Shown piece after piece: positions 28,505 through 37,382 of a DNA stretch of 64,000 nucleotides. Location of the stretch: the NCBI RefSeq assembly GCF_027474825.1, contig NZ_CP107030.1:558001-622000 (forward strand). The letters run 5' to 3'. Source of the DNA: Maribacter halichondriae (GTDB lineage Bacteria; Bacteroidota; Bacteroidia; Flavobacteriales; Flavobacteriaceae). The notes under the pieces were generated by a model that had not been told where the DNA came from, did no database searches, and saw only the letters and a program-made list of their open reading frames with translations. Made by a program: the position numbers and the translations under genes. Positions within the stretch are counted from its first letter, which is position 1. Each line of letters starts with the position of its first letter.

Positions 28505-29371
28505 TTACAAACTCTTCAAATAATCAATACTACCCTTCAACGTCCCAGGGTTCGACTCCATTTCTACATAGACCACTTGTAACCCTCCGGTATCGGCGGC
28601 GGCAAAGAAGTCTTTCCAATCAGATATACCTGAGCCCAAGGCGATTTCCTTTGGATTCTCCATAGCATCATAATCCTGCATGTGGGTGGATATAAAACGA
28701 CCGGGAAATTTTTTAAAGTAATCCGACCCTTTGTATCCCAGCACGATAACCTGGGTCTGGAACTGCATTTTTACCAAGTTTGGATCCAGTTCCTCTAAAA
28801 TGATATCGTATTCTAGTTTGTCATCAAATTTCGTTTTGAATTCTATGTCATGATTGTGGAAGGCAGCCACCATGCCGGCCTTTTTGACTTTTTCTCCAAT
28901 AGTGTTCAACTTCGCACACTTTTCCTTTAGTTCATCTAGAGTTTCGGAATGTAGCCCTCCTGAAGCTACAAAATGTTCAAGTCCCATTTGATTGGCCCAA
29001 TCGATGCGTTCTTCGAGGTTCTCGTTCATTTCGTTCCAAGTAAGATGGCTACTATTACATTTCATGCCACAATCTTCGATGATTTTTTTAAGTTCCGTTC
29101 CAGAATATTTTACGAGTGGCTCAAAAGGTCCTTTGTATCCTGAAGGGGAGCACATTTCAACATATTCATAGCCCATTCCGGCCATTTTCTTGAGTGTGCC
29201 GGTGATATCTTTTCCGATTTCTTCACGAAGAACATATGATTGAAAGCCGATGGGCTGGGTTACCATTCCTGCCGCTAAAGTATTCGCAAATAATGCGTTT
29301 CCATAGGGCGAAAGCAGTCCGAAGGAAGTTGCCCCAAGGGCACTTTTGGTCAAAAATTGTCTTCTTTTCAT
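28505..29371 (-). CDS. Sugar phosphate isomerase/epimerase (TIM barrel), exported
   Basis: 288 residues with a twin-arginine-like signal (MKRRQFLTKSALGATSFG). The AP_endonuc_2/TIM-barrel fold is indicated by CSPSGYKGPFEPL, CGMKCNSSHLTWNEM, FHNHDIEFK and THMQDYD, which supply metal-binding His and Glu/Asp residues. Family members isomerise inosose, hexulose or keto-sugars. It clusters with an oxidoreductase, an inositol oxygenase and a symporter, so a role in sugar or inositol use is likely but not proven. Confidence 0.85.
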   Translation of the reverse strand: MKRRQFLTKSALGATSFGLLSPYGNALFANTLAAGMVTQPIGFQSYVLREEIGKDITGTLKKMAGMGYEYVEMCSPSGYKGPFEPLVKYSGTELKKIIEDCGMKCNSSHLTWNEMNENLEERIDWANQMGLEHFVASGGLHSETLDELKEKCAKLNTIGEKVKKAGMVAAFHNHDIEFKTKFDDKLEYDIILEELDPNLVKMQFQTQVIVLGYKGSDYFKKFPGRFISTHMQDYDAMENPKEIALGSGISDWKDFFAAADTGGLQVVYVEMESNPGTLKGSIDYLKSL

Positions 29372-29439
29372 CTTCTCATGTATTTATTCCTAATCAATGT
29401 ATGAAATTTTTGCTTATTCCAATCATTTGGAATTTTGAA

Positions 29440-30357
29440 TTAATTATTTGCACGAATGAATTCAATCATTGATGCCCTGTAGGTGCTTGAATTGTCAAAC
29501 GAAATATTCCTCCAAAGTTCCGCATGATTCAAATCAGGGACATAAACTACGTTGTAGTCCTTAAAATCGCTTTCCATTAACCGTTTTTCAAAAAGCCTTG
29601 TATACCTATCAAGTGCATTATCTGAAATCAATAACATCGGAATACCTAAATTTTCAAGATAATTCGTTGGCGAGGCGTTTATAAAATCTTCTTTTGAATC
29701 TCCAAAAACCGCTTCTACATGGAGTTCGGCCAGTTCCTGTCTATCGCCAGTTTCAAAGACCTCATGGTAGTTTACGACATCGTAAGTTCCGGATATGGGA
29801 ATCATCCCTTTGATAACATCTTTTGAAAGGCCCTCATTTTTAAGGTACGATTCGTCTAAACCGATCAATGCTGCAAGATGTGCACCCGAAGAAAAACCGC
29901 CAATAAAAATCTTCTCTTTATCATATCCATTTTCCGATGCGTGCTCGTAAAGCCATTTGACCGCAGCGGCCAAATCTTTGATATGCTCAGGATGCTTCAC
30001 TCCCTTATCCAAAATCGAATCCCGCCATTTGGCAGCACTTAATCTGTGACCTATACTTGCAACCGCGATTCCCTCCTCGGCAAATTTTCTTGCCAGGTCC
30101 ATTTCCACATTTCTATCGACATAGGACCATGCTCCACCACCAATCCAAACCAATAAAGGATAATCCGTGTCTGTCTTAGGAAGGACCAAGTTTAGTCGTT
30201 GAATCGTATCGATGGATTTTCCTTCGAGATAGTCAATGTTTTTTAGCTCGATAAACTCAAATTTGTTTTTGGTCTGACCAAAACAGCAACTAGCGACCAC
30301 ACAAAAAATCGAAATATAGAAAGTAAGTCTTTGCAGATTACATCGAAACATTATCAT
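29440..30357 (-). CDS. Secreted alpha/beta hydrolase (esterase/lipase type)
   Basis: 305 residues with a hydrophobic signal ending in CCFGQ, possibly lipid-anchored. The alpha/beta-hydrolase core shows the oxyanion-hole stretch WIGGGAW, the nucleophile elbow GGFSSGAHLAAL, and the acid and base near DNALDRY and DLNHAELW. It resembles the BD-FAE group that removes acyl groups from sugars. A TATATTTG box with an overlapping 14-base palindrome lies directly upstream (30364-30382). It is divergent from the oxidoreductase gene. Confidence 0.85.
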   Translation of the reverse strand: MIMFRCNLQRLTFYISIFCVVASCCFGQTKNKFEFIELKNIDYLEGKSIDTIQRLNLVLPKTDTDYPLLVWIGGGAWSYVDRNVEMDLARKFAEEGIAVASIGHRLSAAKWRDSILDKGVKHPEHIKDLAAAVKWLYEHASENGYDKEKIFIGGFSSGAHLAALIGLDESYLKNEGLSKDVIKGMIPISGTYDVVNYHEVFETGDRQELAELHVEAVFGDSKEDFINASPTNYLENLGIPMLLISDNALDRYTRLFEKRLMESDFKDYNVVYVPDLNHAELWRNISFDNSSTYRASMIEFIRANN

Positions 30358-30363
30358 ATGAAG

Positions 30364-30382
30364 TTGTTTGCAAACAAATATA
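30364..30382 (-). promoter_or_regulatory. Promoter -7 box with overlapping palindromic operator
   Basis: TATATTTG on the minus strand (30375-30382) overlaps by three bases the perfect palindrome TTGTTTGCAAACAA (30364-30377). A repressor bound there would block the hydrolase promoter. It lies in the 148-base divergent region between the hydrolase and the Gfo/Idh/MocA gene. Confidence 0.5.
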
Positions 30383-30505
30383 TGGTTTTCGATACATTGA
30401 TTTCACATAGCGTTGACAATGAATACGTTAAAAGCATGCTAAAAGATTAACGTTCTTTAAAAACTTCCTTTAAATTGAATCTTATCAACTTTTTAATCCA
30501 AAATC

Positions 30506-31633
30506 ATGAAAAATAATTCAAGACGCTCTTTTATAAGGAATTTGGGTTTGGGAGTTGGTTCTGCCGCACTGTTACCTTCATTTACATCTCTCGAACAAGC
30601 CGATAGTGAAAATAGAAAACTCTATCAAGGAAAAAAGTTGAATATTGCACTTTGTGGTCTCGGTCGCTATGCGAACATTTTAGCGCAGAGTTTTGTGGAT
30701 TCAGAGTATTGTCATCTTTCGGGAATTATTACCGGCACTCCAGCAAAGGCCGTAGATTGGAAAGGACGCTATTCAATTCCTGATGAGAACGTCTATAATT
30801 ATGAAAATTTTGATAGCATAAAAGATAATCCAAATATTGATTTGGTCTATGTGGTGTTACCCAATGGAATGCACAAGGATTATACCATTCGGGCGGCCAA
30901 AGCCGGCAAGCACGTTATCGTAGAAAAACCCATGGCATTTACCGAAAAAGACTGTCAAGAAATGATAAACGCTTGCAACGCAGCTAGAGTTCAACTTGCT
31001 GTGGGTTATCGGTTACATTACGAACCAAATCATATGGAAATCATGCGATTTGGGCAGGAAAAAGTATTCGGACAGGTACGTTTAATCGAAGTCTCACTTG
31101 GATACAATATAAGCGGAATAGGCCCAAACGATTGGCATTTAAAAAAGGCCCTGTCAGGTGGTGGCCCTTTGATGAACCTCGGAGTGTATTGTGTTCAGGC
31201 CAGTCGATATACTTTGGGAGAAGAACCGATTTCGGTAACGGCTCAATTTGGCCCTATTACCAGACCTAATATTTACAAAGAAGTTGAAGAATCGATTACT
31301 TGGCAATTGAACTTTCCTAGCGGTGCTGTAGCAACTTCCACGAGTTCCAATAATAGCAGCGTGGATCGATTTTTCGCTTCCGCGGAAAGGGGTTTTTTCG
31401 AATTAAGCCCAGCGGTTAGCTATGGTCCGTTCAAGGGAAGATCAAGTGAGGGTGCGTTCGACTTCCCGGTCATCAATCAACAAGCTGCACAAATGGATGG
31501 CATCGCAAAGGAAATTCTTGAAGGCCGCAATCTTCCTGAACATATTTCAGGCGTTGAGGGCCGTAAGGATATGAAGGTTATAGAAGCTATTTACAAGGCA
31601 GCCGAAAGTGGTAATGAAGTTATTTTGTCTTAA
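30506..31633 (+). CDS. Gfo/Idh/MocA family oxidoreductase, exported
   Basis: 375 residues with a twin-arginine-type signal (SRRSFIRNLGLGVGSAALLP). The NAD(P)-binding fold begins LNIALCGLGRYAN, the catalytic Lys lies in IVEKPMAF, and GGGPLMNLGVYCV follows in the C-terminal domain. Members oxidise or epimerise sugars, inositols and amino sugars. A twin-arginine signal is usual for Bacteroidota members that use a tightly bound cofactor outside the cytoplasm. It converges with the inositol oxygenase gene. Confidence 0.9.
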   Translation: MKNNSRRSFIRNLGLGVGSAALLPSFTSLEQADSENRKLYQGKKLNIALCGLGRYANILAQSFVDSEYCHLSGIITGTPAKAVDWKGRYSIPDENVYNYENFDSIKDNPNIDLVYVVLPNGMHKDYTIRAAKAGKHVIVEKPMAFTEKDCQEMINACNAARVQLAVGYRLHYEPNHMEIMRFGQEKVFGQVRLIEVSLGYNISGIGPNDWHLKKALSGGGPLMNLGVYCVQASRYTLGEEPISVTAQFGPITRPNIYKEVEESITWQLNFPSGAVATSTSSNNSSVDRFFASAERGFFELSPAVSYGPFKGRSSEGAFDFPVINQQAAQMDGIAKEILEGRNLPEHISGVEGRKDMKVIEAIYKAAESGNEVILS

Positions 31634-31642
31634 GCGAAGAAG

Positions 31643-32452
31643 CTACCAAAAAATCGGTCCTTTTCCCAAATACTTTTCCGCGATTGGCTGGTAGTAACCG
31701 CGAACATCCTCCAAATCATAAATCTTTTGACTTTTCGTGTAAAGGTCATATTTGTTGAAGTCTTTAATAAGCTCTAAATATTCTTGATCTTTTTCATTCA
31801 ACAATTCGGAATAGGCGCCTCCCGAATGCCAGGGATAAAAAGAATGGTAGCGAATCATGACCATCGCCTCTTCGGGTAGTTTATTTTCTTCATGGTTGCT
31901 CAACACTTGATATAAATATTCATCGTGGCCCCAAGCCAATTCAACATTATCGATTCCACAGCCCTTTTCATAGATACCTATTGAAGTTTTATAGCGCTCA
32001 TCTTGCATATCAGGATTCGTTTCATTGAACTCCGGATAGACACATGAATCGGGCAAGGCGCAACCGACCACAAAAACATCGCCAACCATACCCCACTGTT
32101 CGGCCTGACTGGTACCGTCTTCATCACTACCCCATAGAAACATGATTTTACCCAAGTCGTGAATGAGCCCGGTTAATTGCATCCAGTCGGGGCGGCCTTC
32201 GGCTCGTAAGGCCTCTGCGCTTTGTATCAAATGCTGCACATTCGGAAGATCTAAATCTGGATCGCTGACATCGATAAGACGATTCAGATGCCCCATAGCT
32301 TCCCAAAGGTCCATTGGCTTATCAAAAGTCAGGTATTTTTTGTGCATACGCTTCACGTAATCATAGGTTTGATTCTTGCGCATTTTACGATAATGCTCTT
32401 TGACGGCTACCGAGACATCGGGAGCTTCGTAGTTTCTAAATGTTTTTTCCAT
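31643..32452 (-). CDS. Inositol oxygenase (MIOX) family protein
   Basis: 269 residues. The family cleaves myo-inositol with O2 at a di-iron site to give D-glucuronate. All six expected metal ligands can be placed: His74 (NVQHLIQSAEAL), His98 and Asp99 (GLIHDLGK), His176 (AWGHDEYLY), His203 (RYHSFYPWH) and Asp231 (LIKDFNKYD). The protein is cytoplasmic with no signal peptide. A symporter gene ends 67 bases upstream and probably imports the substrate. MIOX is best known from eukaryotes but occurs in some Bacteroidota. Enzyme activity is inferred, not shown. Confidence 0.92.
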   Translation of the reverse strand: MEKTFRNYEAPDVSVAVKEHYRKMRKNQTYDYVKRMHKKYLTFDKPMDLWEAMGHLNRLIDVSDPDLDLPNVQHLIQSAEALRAEGRPDWMQLTGLIHDLGKIMFLWGSDEDGTSQAEQWGMVGDVFVVGCALPDSCVYPEFNETNPDMQDERYKTSIGIYEKGCGIDNVELAWGHDEYLYQVLSNHEENKLPEEAMVMIRYHSFYPWHSGGAYSELLNEKDQEYLELIKDFNKYDLYTKSQKIYDLEDVRGYYQPIAEKYLGKGPIFW

Positions 32453-32494
32453 AATTAAAGTTCAAGTACAAGCGTAAGTTCAAATTCAATGTCC

Positions 32495-32520
32495 AACCTC
32501 TAACTCCTAACTCCTAAACT
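32495..32520. repeat. Short heptamer repeat 3' of the symporter gene
   Basis: Two exact CTAACTC units and a variant (32500-32520) run up to and into the symporter stop codon. On the coding strand they read GAGTTAG. Confidence 0.5.
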
Positions 32521-34117
32521 ACACATTTCCTAATACAAGGTACAAAATAACTGTAAATACGATCAAAAAGAGGCTGAAGGGTTTTGCATATTTCCAAGGT
32601 TTTAGGTCAAGAACCCCGGCATCTTTCATTTCAAATTTCTCCTCCTTTGGCAATAAGAACGAGGCCAAATGCATGATCAGTATGTTCAGTACAAATTCCA
32701 ATCCCCATATATGTACAAAATGAAGGTTGACTTCGAAAACAAAATTCATAATAACGTAAAAGAAAAGACCGAATACCAATCCGACTTTTGCGCCTGAGGA
32801 TGTCACTTTTGGAAAAAGGAAACCTGCAATGATTACACTGGCTATTGGGATAAAAAAGATACCGTTCAACTCCTGTAACAGTTGGTACAAGCCTTCAGGT
32901 GCGTTCGCTACAAAAGGCGCGATCGAAATGGCGAATATTGCCAAGATGGCAGAAGTCCACTTTCCCATTTCCACCAATTTAGTTTCGCTGGCATCTTTTT
33001 GAATGTACCTTTTGAAAATTCCTAAACTGAAGACGGTGGCCGCACTGTTAAGGGCACTATTAAAAGTACTCAAAATGGCACCCATCATCACCGCCACAAA
33101 AAAACCGGTCAACCAGAGGGGCAGCACTTTTTTGACCAATAAGGGATATACCGTATCTGGGTTGTCATACAAACTTTCCCCAAAATAGTAGAATCCGATG
33201 AGGCCGGGGAGCACAATGATCAAAGGGACAAGAATTTTCAACAGCCCCGTGAAAAGTAACCCTTTTTGGGCCTCCTTAAGGTTTACGGCTCCGAGTACCC
33301 GTTGTATGATAGACTGGTGCATCGTCCAAAAATAAATTTGGTTGACCATCAGGCCCGTAAACAAAACTTCAAAAGGCAGAATTGCAGTGCGCGCACCTTC
33401 CCCTACTCCCGATTCCTTGCTGACCACATTAAATTTTTCGGGACTGTTGTCAAAGACCATCCCCATGCCCTGAAAAAGATTGCCATCGCCAATGCTCAAT
33501 AACGCCAAAATGGGGACCAGCAACCCGGCCACTAGAAGACCGAATCCGTTTATGGTATCGGTATAAGCTACCATTTTCAGCCCTCCGAAGATGGCGTAAA
33601 CGGCGCCGATACAACCTACAACCAAAATCGTGATCCAAATACCTTCTTTTTGACTTACGTTCAAAAGTTCTGAAATTTCAAAAATCGCCTCGATATTGAG
33701 TGCTCCGGTATACAAAACGATGGGCAACAAAGTTGCCACAAACGAAATAATCAAAAGCAAAGCCACCAAGGTTCGGGTAAGTCCGTCAAATCTCTTTTCA
33801 AGGAATTCGGGAATAGTAGTAAGGCCCATTTTAAGATACCGAGGCGCAAAATATAGGGCACCCAAGACCAAAGCGAGGGCCGAGGTAACTTCCCAAGCTA
33901 CGATTATCGCTCCGTTACGATAGGCCGAGCCGTTCATGCCCACCAAATGTTCGGTTGAAATATTGGTCAACAATAACGATCCCGCGATTACGATTCCCGT
34001 GAGCGATCTTCCTCCTAGAAAATAACCGTCACGAGAATTTAATTTATCTCGACGGAGTTTATAAGTGGCATAAAATGCGACAAATCCTGTGAATAATAGA
34101 AATGTAAAAAGAGCCAT
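32519..34117 (-). CDS. Sodium:solute symporter (SSS), candidate inositol/sugar importer
   Basis: 532 residues with about 14 membrane segments. SSS hallmarks include LLLTNISTEHLVGMNG in TM1 and GAILSTFNSALNSAATVFSL near the family signature. It belongs to the SGLT-like branch that carries sugars or inositols with Na+. The inositol oxygenase gene directly downstream on the same strand makes myo-inositol a good guess for the substrate. Confidence 0.9.
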   Translation of the reverse strand: MALFTFLLFTGFVAFYATYKLRRDKLNSRDGYFLGGRSLTGIVIAGSLLLTNISTEHLVGMNGSAYRNGAIIVAWEVTSALALVLGALYFAPRYLKMGLTTIPEFLEKRFDGLTRTLVALLLIISFVATLLPIVLYTGALNIEAIFEISELLNVSQKEGIWITILVVGCIGAVYAIFGGLKMVAYTDTINGFGLLVAGLLVPILALLSIGDGNLFQGMGMVFDNSPEKFNVVSKESGVGEGARTAILPFEVLFTGLMVNQIYFWTMHQSIIQRVLGAVNLKEAQKGLLFTGLLKILVPLIIVLPGLIGFYYFGESLYDNPDTVYPLLVKKVLPLWLTGFFVAVMMGAILSTFNSALNSAATVFSLGIFKRYIQKDASETKLVEMGKWTSAILAIFAISIAPFVANAPEGLYQLLQELNGIFFIPIASVIIAGFLFPKVTSSGAKVGLVFGLFFYVIMNFVFEVNLHFVHIWGLEFVLNILIMHLASFLLPKEEKFEMKDAGVLDLKPWKYAKPFSLFLIVFTVILYLVLGNV

Positions 34118-34243
34118 GCCTAAAAGTAACGATATTTTTGAAAGTTAGGTCAACATCTTATTTTGTTGATTTGGGTATGGAAAAACAATAAAAATACCAA
34201 GAAACCAGTATTTTATATATTTAGACAACCTTGTAAATTTACA

Positions 34244-35095
34244 ATGGAACATAAAATACGATCGGAAATGGGATATCTAAAAATTTCGATTTTGCTATTA
34301 GTCGGAGCACTATTACCCGTGAACGGGCAGGAAAATAAAGCGGATCAGTTGTATCTCACCAACGGGGAATTATTGGAAGTCACCATTAAAAAGGTAGAAC
34401 CCAATACGATTACCTATAGCTTTTTTGGCGAAGATCTCGAGAATATTGCCGAAAAGGCCAATGTGGCAAAAATTTTATTCAAAAATGGCAGGGAACAACT
34501 ATTCTCAGATTCACAGGCTTCTGCCGCAAGCCCCAGACCTGTGGATTTTGAATACCCACCCATGAAAGCAAATGAAGGTGCTGTTTTGCCTTTTGAGTTT
34601 GTGGTTGACGGCTCGCAAAGTCCTGAAAACGGTATCGAGGCCCAAGAGTTTTATTATGATAACCTAATGCGAAAACCGGAACGCAATACGATCAGCTATC
34701 AAGATGCAGAAACTACCCGTAATCGCTTGCGCGCCGCCGGTGTTAAGGAGGCCGTGGACATGAGGGACTATGATATGAAAGAAATAGCAAAAATCGTTGG
34801 GGCAGGTATTTTGGTAACAGGTAAAATTACCGTTGACTATAGAACCACAACTTCGACGACCACCGGCTCGACGACCACAAAGGTCGATACCAAAAAGAAA
34901 AAGGTCAAATCGTATTCGAGCGACTACAGCACGTCTTCCGATGAATTCGACACCAAAGTAGATTTTAAGATTTATGATATGAACGGCAATAAAGTCGTTG
35001 ACCAAACACGAAGGCCATTTATGGCGAGCACCCGTGAGAATTATGTTACCGCGCTCAATTATTTTATGAAAAGAACACCGTACTATCAAAAGTGA
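34244..35095 (+). CDS. Secreted protein of unknown function with Ser/Thr-rich linker
   Basis: 283 residues from the ATG at 34244; the ATG at 34268 (MGYLKISILLLV) is also possible and gives a tidier signal peptide ending in NGQ. The first 75 residues after the signal (LYLTNGELLEVTIKKVEPNTI) look like a small beta-rich module. A middle region reads PFEFVVDG. The C-terminal domain has IAKIVGAGILVTGKITVDY followed by a TTTSTTTGSTTTK-like linker and a strand-rich end. The product is not recognised. Confidence 0.75.
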   Translation: MEHKIRSEMGYLKISILLLVGALLPVNGQENKADQLYLTNGELLEVTIKKVEPNTITYSFFGEDLENIAEKANVAKILFKNGREQLFSDSQASAASPRPVDFEYPPMKANEGAVLPFEFVVDGSQSPENGIEAQEFYYDNLMRKPERNTISYQDAETTRNRLRAAGVKEAVDMRDYDMKEIAKIVGAGILVTGKITVDYRTTTSTTTGSTTTKVDTKKKKVKSYSSDYSTSSDEFDTKVDFKIYDMNGNKVVDQTRRPFMASTRENYVTALNYFMKRTPYYQK

Positions 35096-35204
35096 AAGGC
35101 CTCAAATCTTTTAAATGGTAGGCATTTAGAAAGTGCCATTTAGATGAGCACCGATATTTTGCCCTTCCAAAATACCTTAGAAACTAAAGTTTGTTTATTA
35201 AATC

Positions 35205-35615
35205 TTAGGAGGCATATCTTTTATCGAAATGCTGCTTCAATAGTAATATTTGTATTCCCACAAAAAAAGCAAAGGTGACAACTCCATAAAAAACCACTTT
35301 CGAAATTTCAAAGCTGGGCAAAGTGAAAGTTTTTAATTTGTGAAAAGGAATAATATCAAAGTACGAACCAAAAGAGGTCCCGGTTTCTATATTACCAAAC
35401 AAGAGATACGAAAAAATACCAACGGTTAGCAGAGCGGTCAACACCCATCCTTTTTTAGAAATCAATGGTTTATAACCGACTTGTTTTGCTCTTGTCACTG
35501 CCTCGACATCGACCATCACCCGTGTCGTAAAATCAAAAGAAGGCACTTCTTGCGATACATCGCAGAACAACTTTCTCGTAAAATCATCTAACTTCTTATC
35601 GGTTTCCTTGTCCAT
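35205..35615 (-). CDS. Small membrane protein, probable anti-sigma partner
   Basis: 136 residues with a cytoplasmic N-terminal part of about 70 residues and two membrane segments (WVLTALLTVGIFSYLLFG and VVFYGVVTFAFFVGIQI). The start overlaps the end of the sigma-factor gene by 20 bases. Position, size and topology fit an anti-sigma factor or its simple relative, but no zinc-binding anti-sigma motif is visible. Function is inferred from context only. Confidence 0.65.
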   Translation of the reverse strand: MDKETDKKLDDFTRKLFCDVSQEVPSFDFTTRVMVDVEAVTRAKQVGYKPLISKKGWVLTALLTVGIFSYLLFGNIETGTSFGSYFDIIPFHKLKTFTLPSFEISKVVFYGVVTFAFFVGIQILLLKQHFDKRYAS

Positions 35616-36186
35616 AATTTTGTAATTGTATGGGTTCTAGATGCGTCCTTAAAATAACCGCTAAACGTTTTCTGGCCCTGAACAATCTAACCTTTAACGT
35701 CTTTTTATCGAGGCTAACTATTTTCGAAATTTCTGCTAACGAAAGCTCCTCATAATAGAACAACCTTATCAACGTACCATCTTCGGTGGGTAGTTTTCCA
35801 AGACATTCCTTTATAGATTTTTCCCGATCCGAGCGGTCCATAATGTCTAAGGCCGTTTCCATGGTCCGTATCTGATTCTCGTTGATTTCATCAATGACCA
35901 CGGTCGTTTGCTTTCTATTGTTACTTTTAATTTGGTCTAGACACGTATTATAGGTGATTCGATATACCCAAGTCGAAAATTTAGAATCGCCCTTAAATTT
36001 TTCCAAGGCTTTAAAAATTTTCAAAAAAACGTCTTGGGAAACTTCTTCGGCTTCCTCTCGATTTTTAAGCAATTGCAAAGCCAACGAAAAGACCATATTC
36101 TTATACCGATTTACCAAAATGGCAAAAGCCTTGGTATCGCCATTCAGAACATTTCTAATCTCAAGTTGGTCGTTGTCGGCTGACAT
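35596..36186 (-). CDS. RNA polymerase ECF-type sigma factor
   Basis: 196 residues from the ATG at 36186, which has AAAGAGG four bases in front; the frame is open to 36309 with other possible starts (ATG at 36261). Region 2 is seen in NRYKNMVFSLALQLLKNREEAEEVSQDVFLK and WVYRITYNTCLD, region 4 in IRLFYYEELSLAEISKIVSLDKKTLKVRLFRARKRL. It should direct transcription of a small regulon, held back by the membrane protein encoded after it. It is divergent from a DUF6249 gene. Confidence 0.88.
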   Translation of the reverse strand: MSADNDQLEIRNVLNGDTKAFAILVNRYKNMVFSLALQLLKNREEAEEVSQDVFLKIFKALEKFKGDSKFSTWVYRITYNTCLDQIKSNNRKQTTVVIDEINENQIRTMETALDIMDRSDREKSIKECLGKLPTEDGTLIRLFYYEELSLAEISKIVSLDKKTLKVRLFRARKRLAVILRTHLEPIQLQNYGQGNR

Positions 36187-36325
36187 GTACCTCTTTGACG
36201 ACCGAAAATGTTCATCGGTTACAAGAAATTCCCTTAAATATTTTGAAAAAGTTGTAACCATGATTTGATTTACATCGTCATACACAAAGTACTTAATAAA
36301 ATTAACCAATTAAAAAACAAACGTC

Positions 36326-36673
36326 ATGGTAGCAATAGTATTTATCAGTGCATTTATCGTAATATTCGGAATCGTGTATCTTTTCTTTTCAACCCGGAAC
36401 AAAGAACGCATGGCCCTTATCGAAAAAGGAGCCGAGGCAAGTATTTTTGTTAAAGGAAAGCGAGAACATGCCGCACCCGTCTGGAAGATTCTTATTTTAA
36501 ATCTTGCACTTCTGCTGATGGGAATCGGCGCTGGCATAGTAACCGGAGGTATCTTAAGGTCTAGCCTTAATGTGGACTGGGATACCGCTATGCCCGGATC
36601 TATATTCCTTTTGGCCGGTACAGGGTTATTGGTAGGTTTCTTTATCACCAAAAAAATGGACCAGGAAGCCTAA
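36326..36673 (+). CDS. DUF6249 family small membrane protein
   Basis: 115 residues with three hydrophobic segments (VAIVFISAFIVIFGIVYLFF, LILNLALLLMGIGAGIV, GSIFLLAGTGLLVGFFI). The sequence ERMALIEKGAEAS fits the DUF6249 family. In Bacteroidota such genes often sit beside ECF sigma and anti-sigma genes, as here. Function is unknown. A hairpin terminator follows. Confidence 0.75.
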   Translation: MVAIVFISAFIVIFGIVYLFFSTRNKERMALIEKGAEASIFVKGKREHAAPVWKILILNLALLLMGIGAGIVTGGILRSSLNVDWDTAMPGSIFLLAGTGLLVGFFITKKMDQEA

Positions 36674-36698
36674 TCAACTTTTTGTTTCATGAATTAAA

Positions 36699-36732
36699 GA
36701 AAAACCATTCGTTAATTGGCGGATGGTTTTTC
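36699..36732 (+). terminator. Terminator of the DUF6249 gene
   Basis: A 13-bp stem (36699-36711 with 36720-36732, one wobble pair) with an 8-base loop and T-rich 3' arm. The next gene's TATTTTTG box starts directly after it. Confidence 0.75.
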
Positions 36733-36740
36733 TATTTTTG
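36733..36740 (+). promoter_or_regulatory. Putative -7 box of the MOSC gene, leaderless arrangement
   Basis: TATTTTTG, a full TAnnTTTG match, ends only four bases before the ATG at 36745, so transcription would start at or about the start codon. Confidence 0.45.
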
Positions 36741-36744
36741 AAGT

Positions 36745-37380
36745 ATGAAGATAGTATCCACCAATATTGGAAAACCCACCACCTTCATGTGGAACGGAAA
36801 GGAAGAGCAAACAGGAATCTTCAAATACCCTGTTGACGAACCCTTGTTTTTGACCGCTGTCGATGTGGCCAATGACACTATTATTAACAGAATCAATCAT
36901 GGTGGTATCAATAAGGCCTGTTATCTTTTTTCGAAAGAACAATACCCGTATTGGAAAAAATTATACCCTCAATTGGATTGGAACTGGGGCATGTTCGGCG
37001 AAAATCTGACCGTCGAAGGCATGGACGAATCACAAATGCGCGTTGGCAATATTTATAAAGTGGGAAGTGCCATGGTACAGGTTTCGCAACCCCGTGAACC
37101 CTGTTATAAACTTGGGGTTCGGTTCGGCAATCAAAAAATATTAAAACAATATATTCAACATAGTTTTCCTGGCACGTATGTTAAGATTTTAGAGGAAGGC
37201 ACCGTTCAAACGAGAGATGAATTCCATTTGGTACAACAATCGGAAAATACCCTGACCGTCAACCAGTTTTTCGATTTGATGTTCACCAAGGAAAAAGATT
37301 CCGAAATACTACAATTGTTCATGACCAACGATTCCGTTCCAGAGTATAAGAAGGAACGAATGCAAAAATATCTTTTATAG
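36745..37380 (+). CDS. MOSC domain protein (YiiM-like)
   Basis: 211 residues. MOSC features: NHGGINKACYLFSKEQYPYW, WGMFGENLTVEG, and the conserved Cys in QPREPCYKLGVRFG. MOSC domains bind molybdenum cofactor and transfer or carry sulfur; YiiM-type proteins reduce N-hydroxylated compounds. The C-terminal 60 residues resemble the 3-alpha domain that follows such MOSC domains. It is followed after two bases by a DoxX-type gene. Confidence 0.88.
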   Translation: MKIVSTNIGKPTTFMWNGKEEQTGIFKYPVDEPLFLTAVDVANDTIINRINHGGINKACYLFSKEQYPYWKKLYPQLDWNWGMFGENLTVEGMDESQMRVGNIYKVGSAMVQVSQPREPCYKLGVRFGNQKILKQYIQHSFPGTYVKILEEGTVQTRDEFHLVQQSENTLTVNQFFDLMFTKEKDSEILQLFMTNDSVPEYKKERMQKYLL

Positions 37381-37382
37381 AT

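Noticed and set aside
28541-28560. GGTTCGACTCC resembles the T-loop of a tRNA.
   Set aside because: It lies inside the epimerase coding sequence and no acceptor stem or anticodon arm fits around it.
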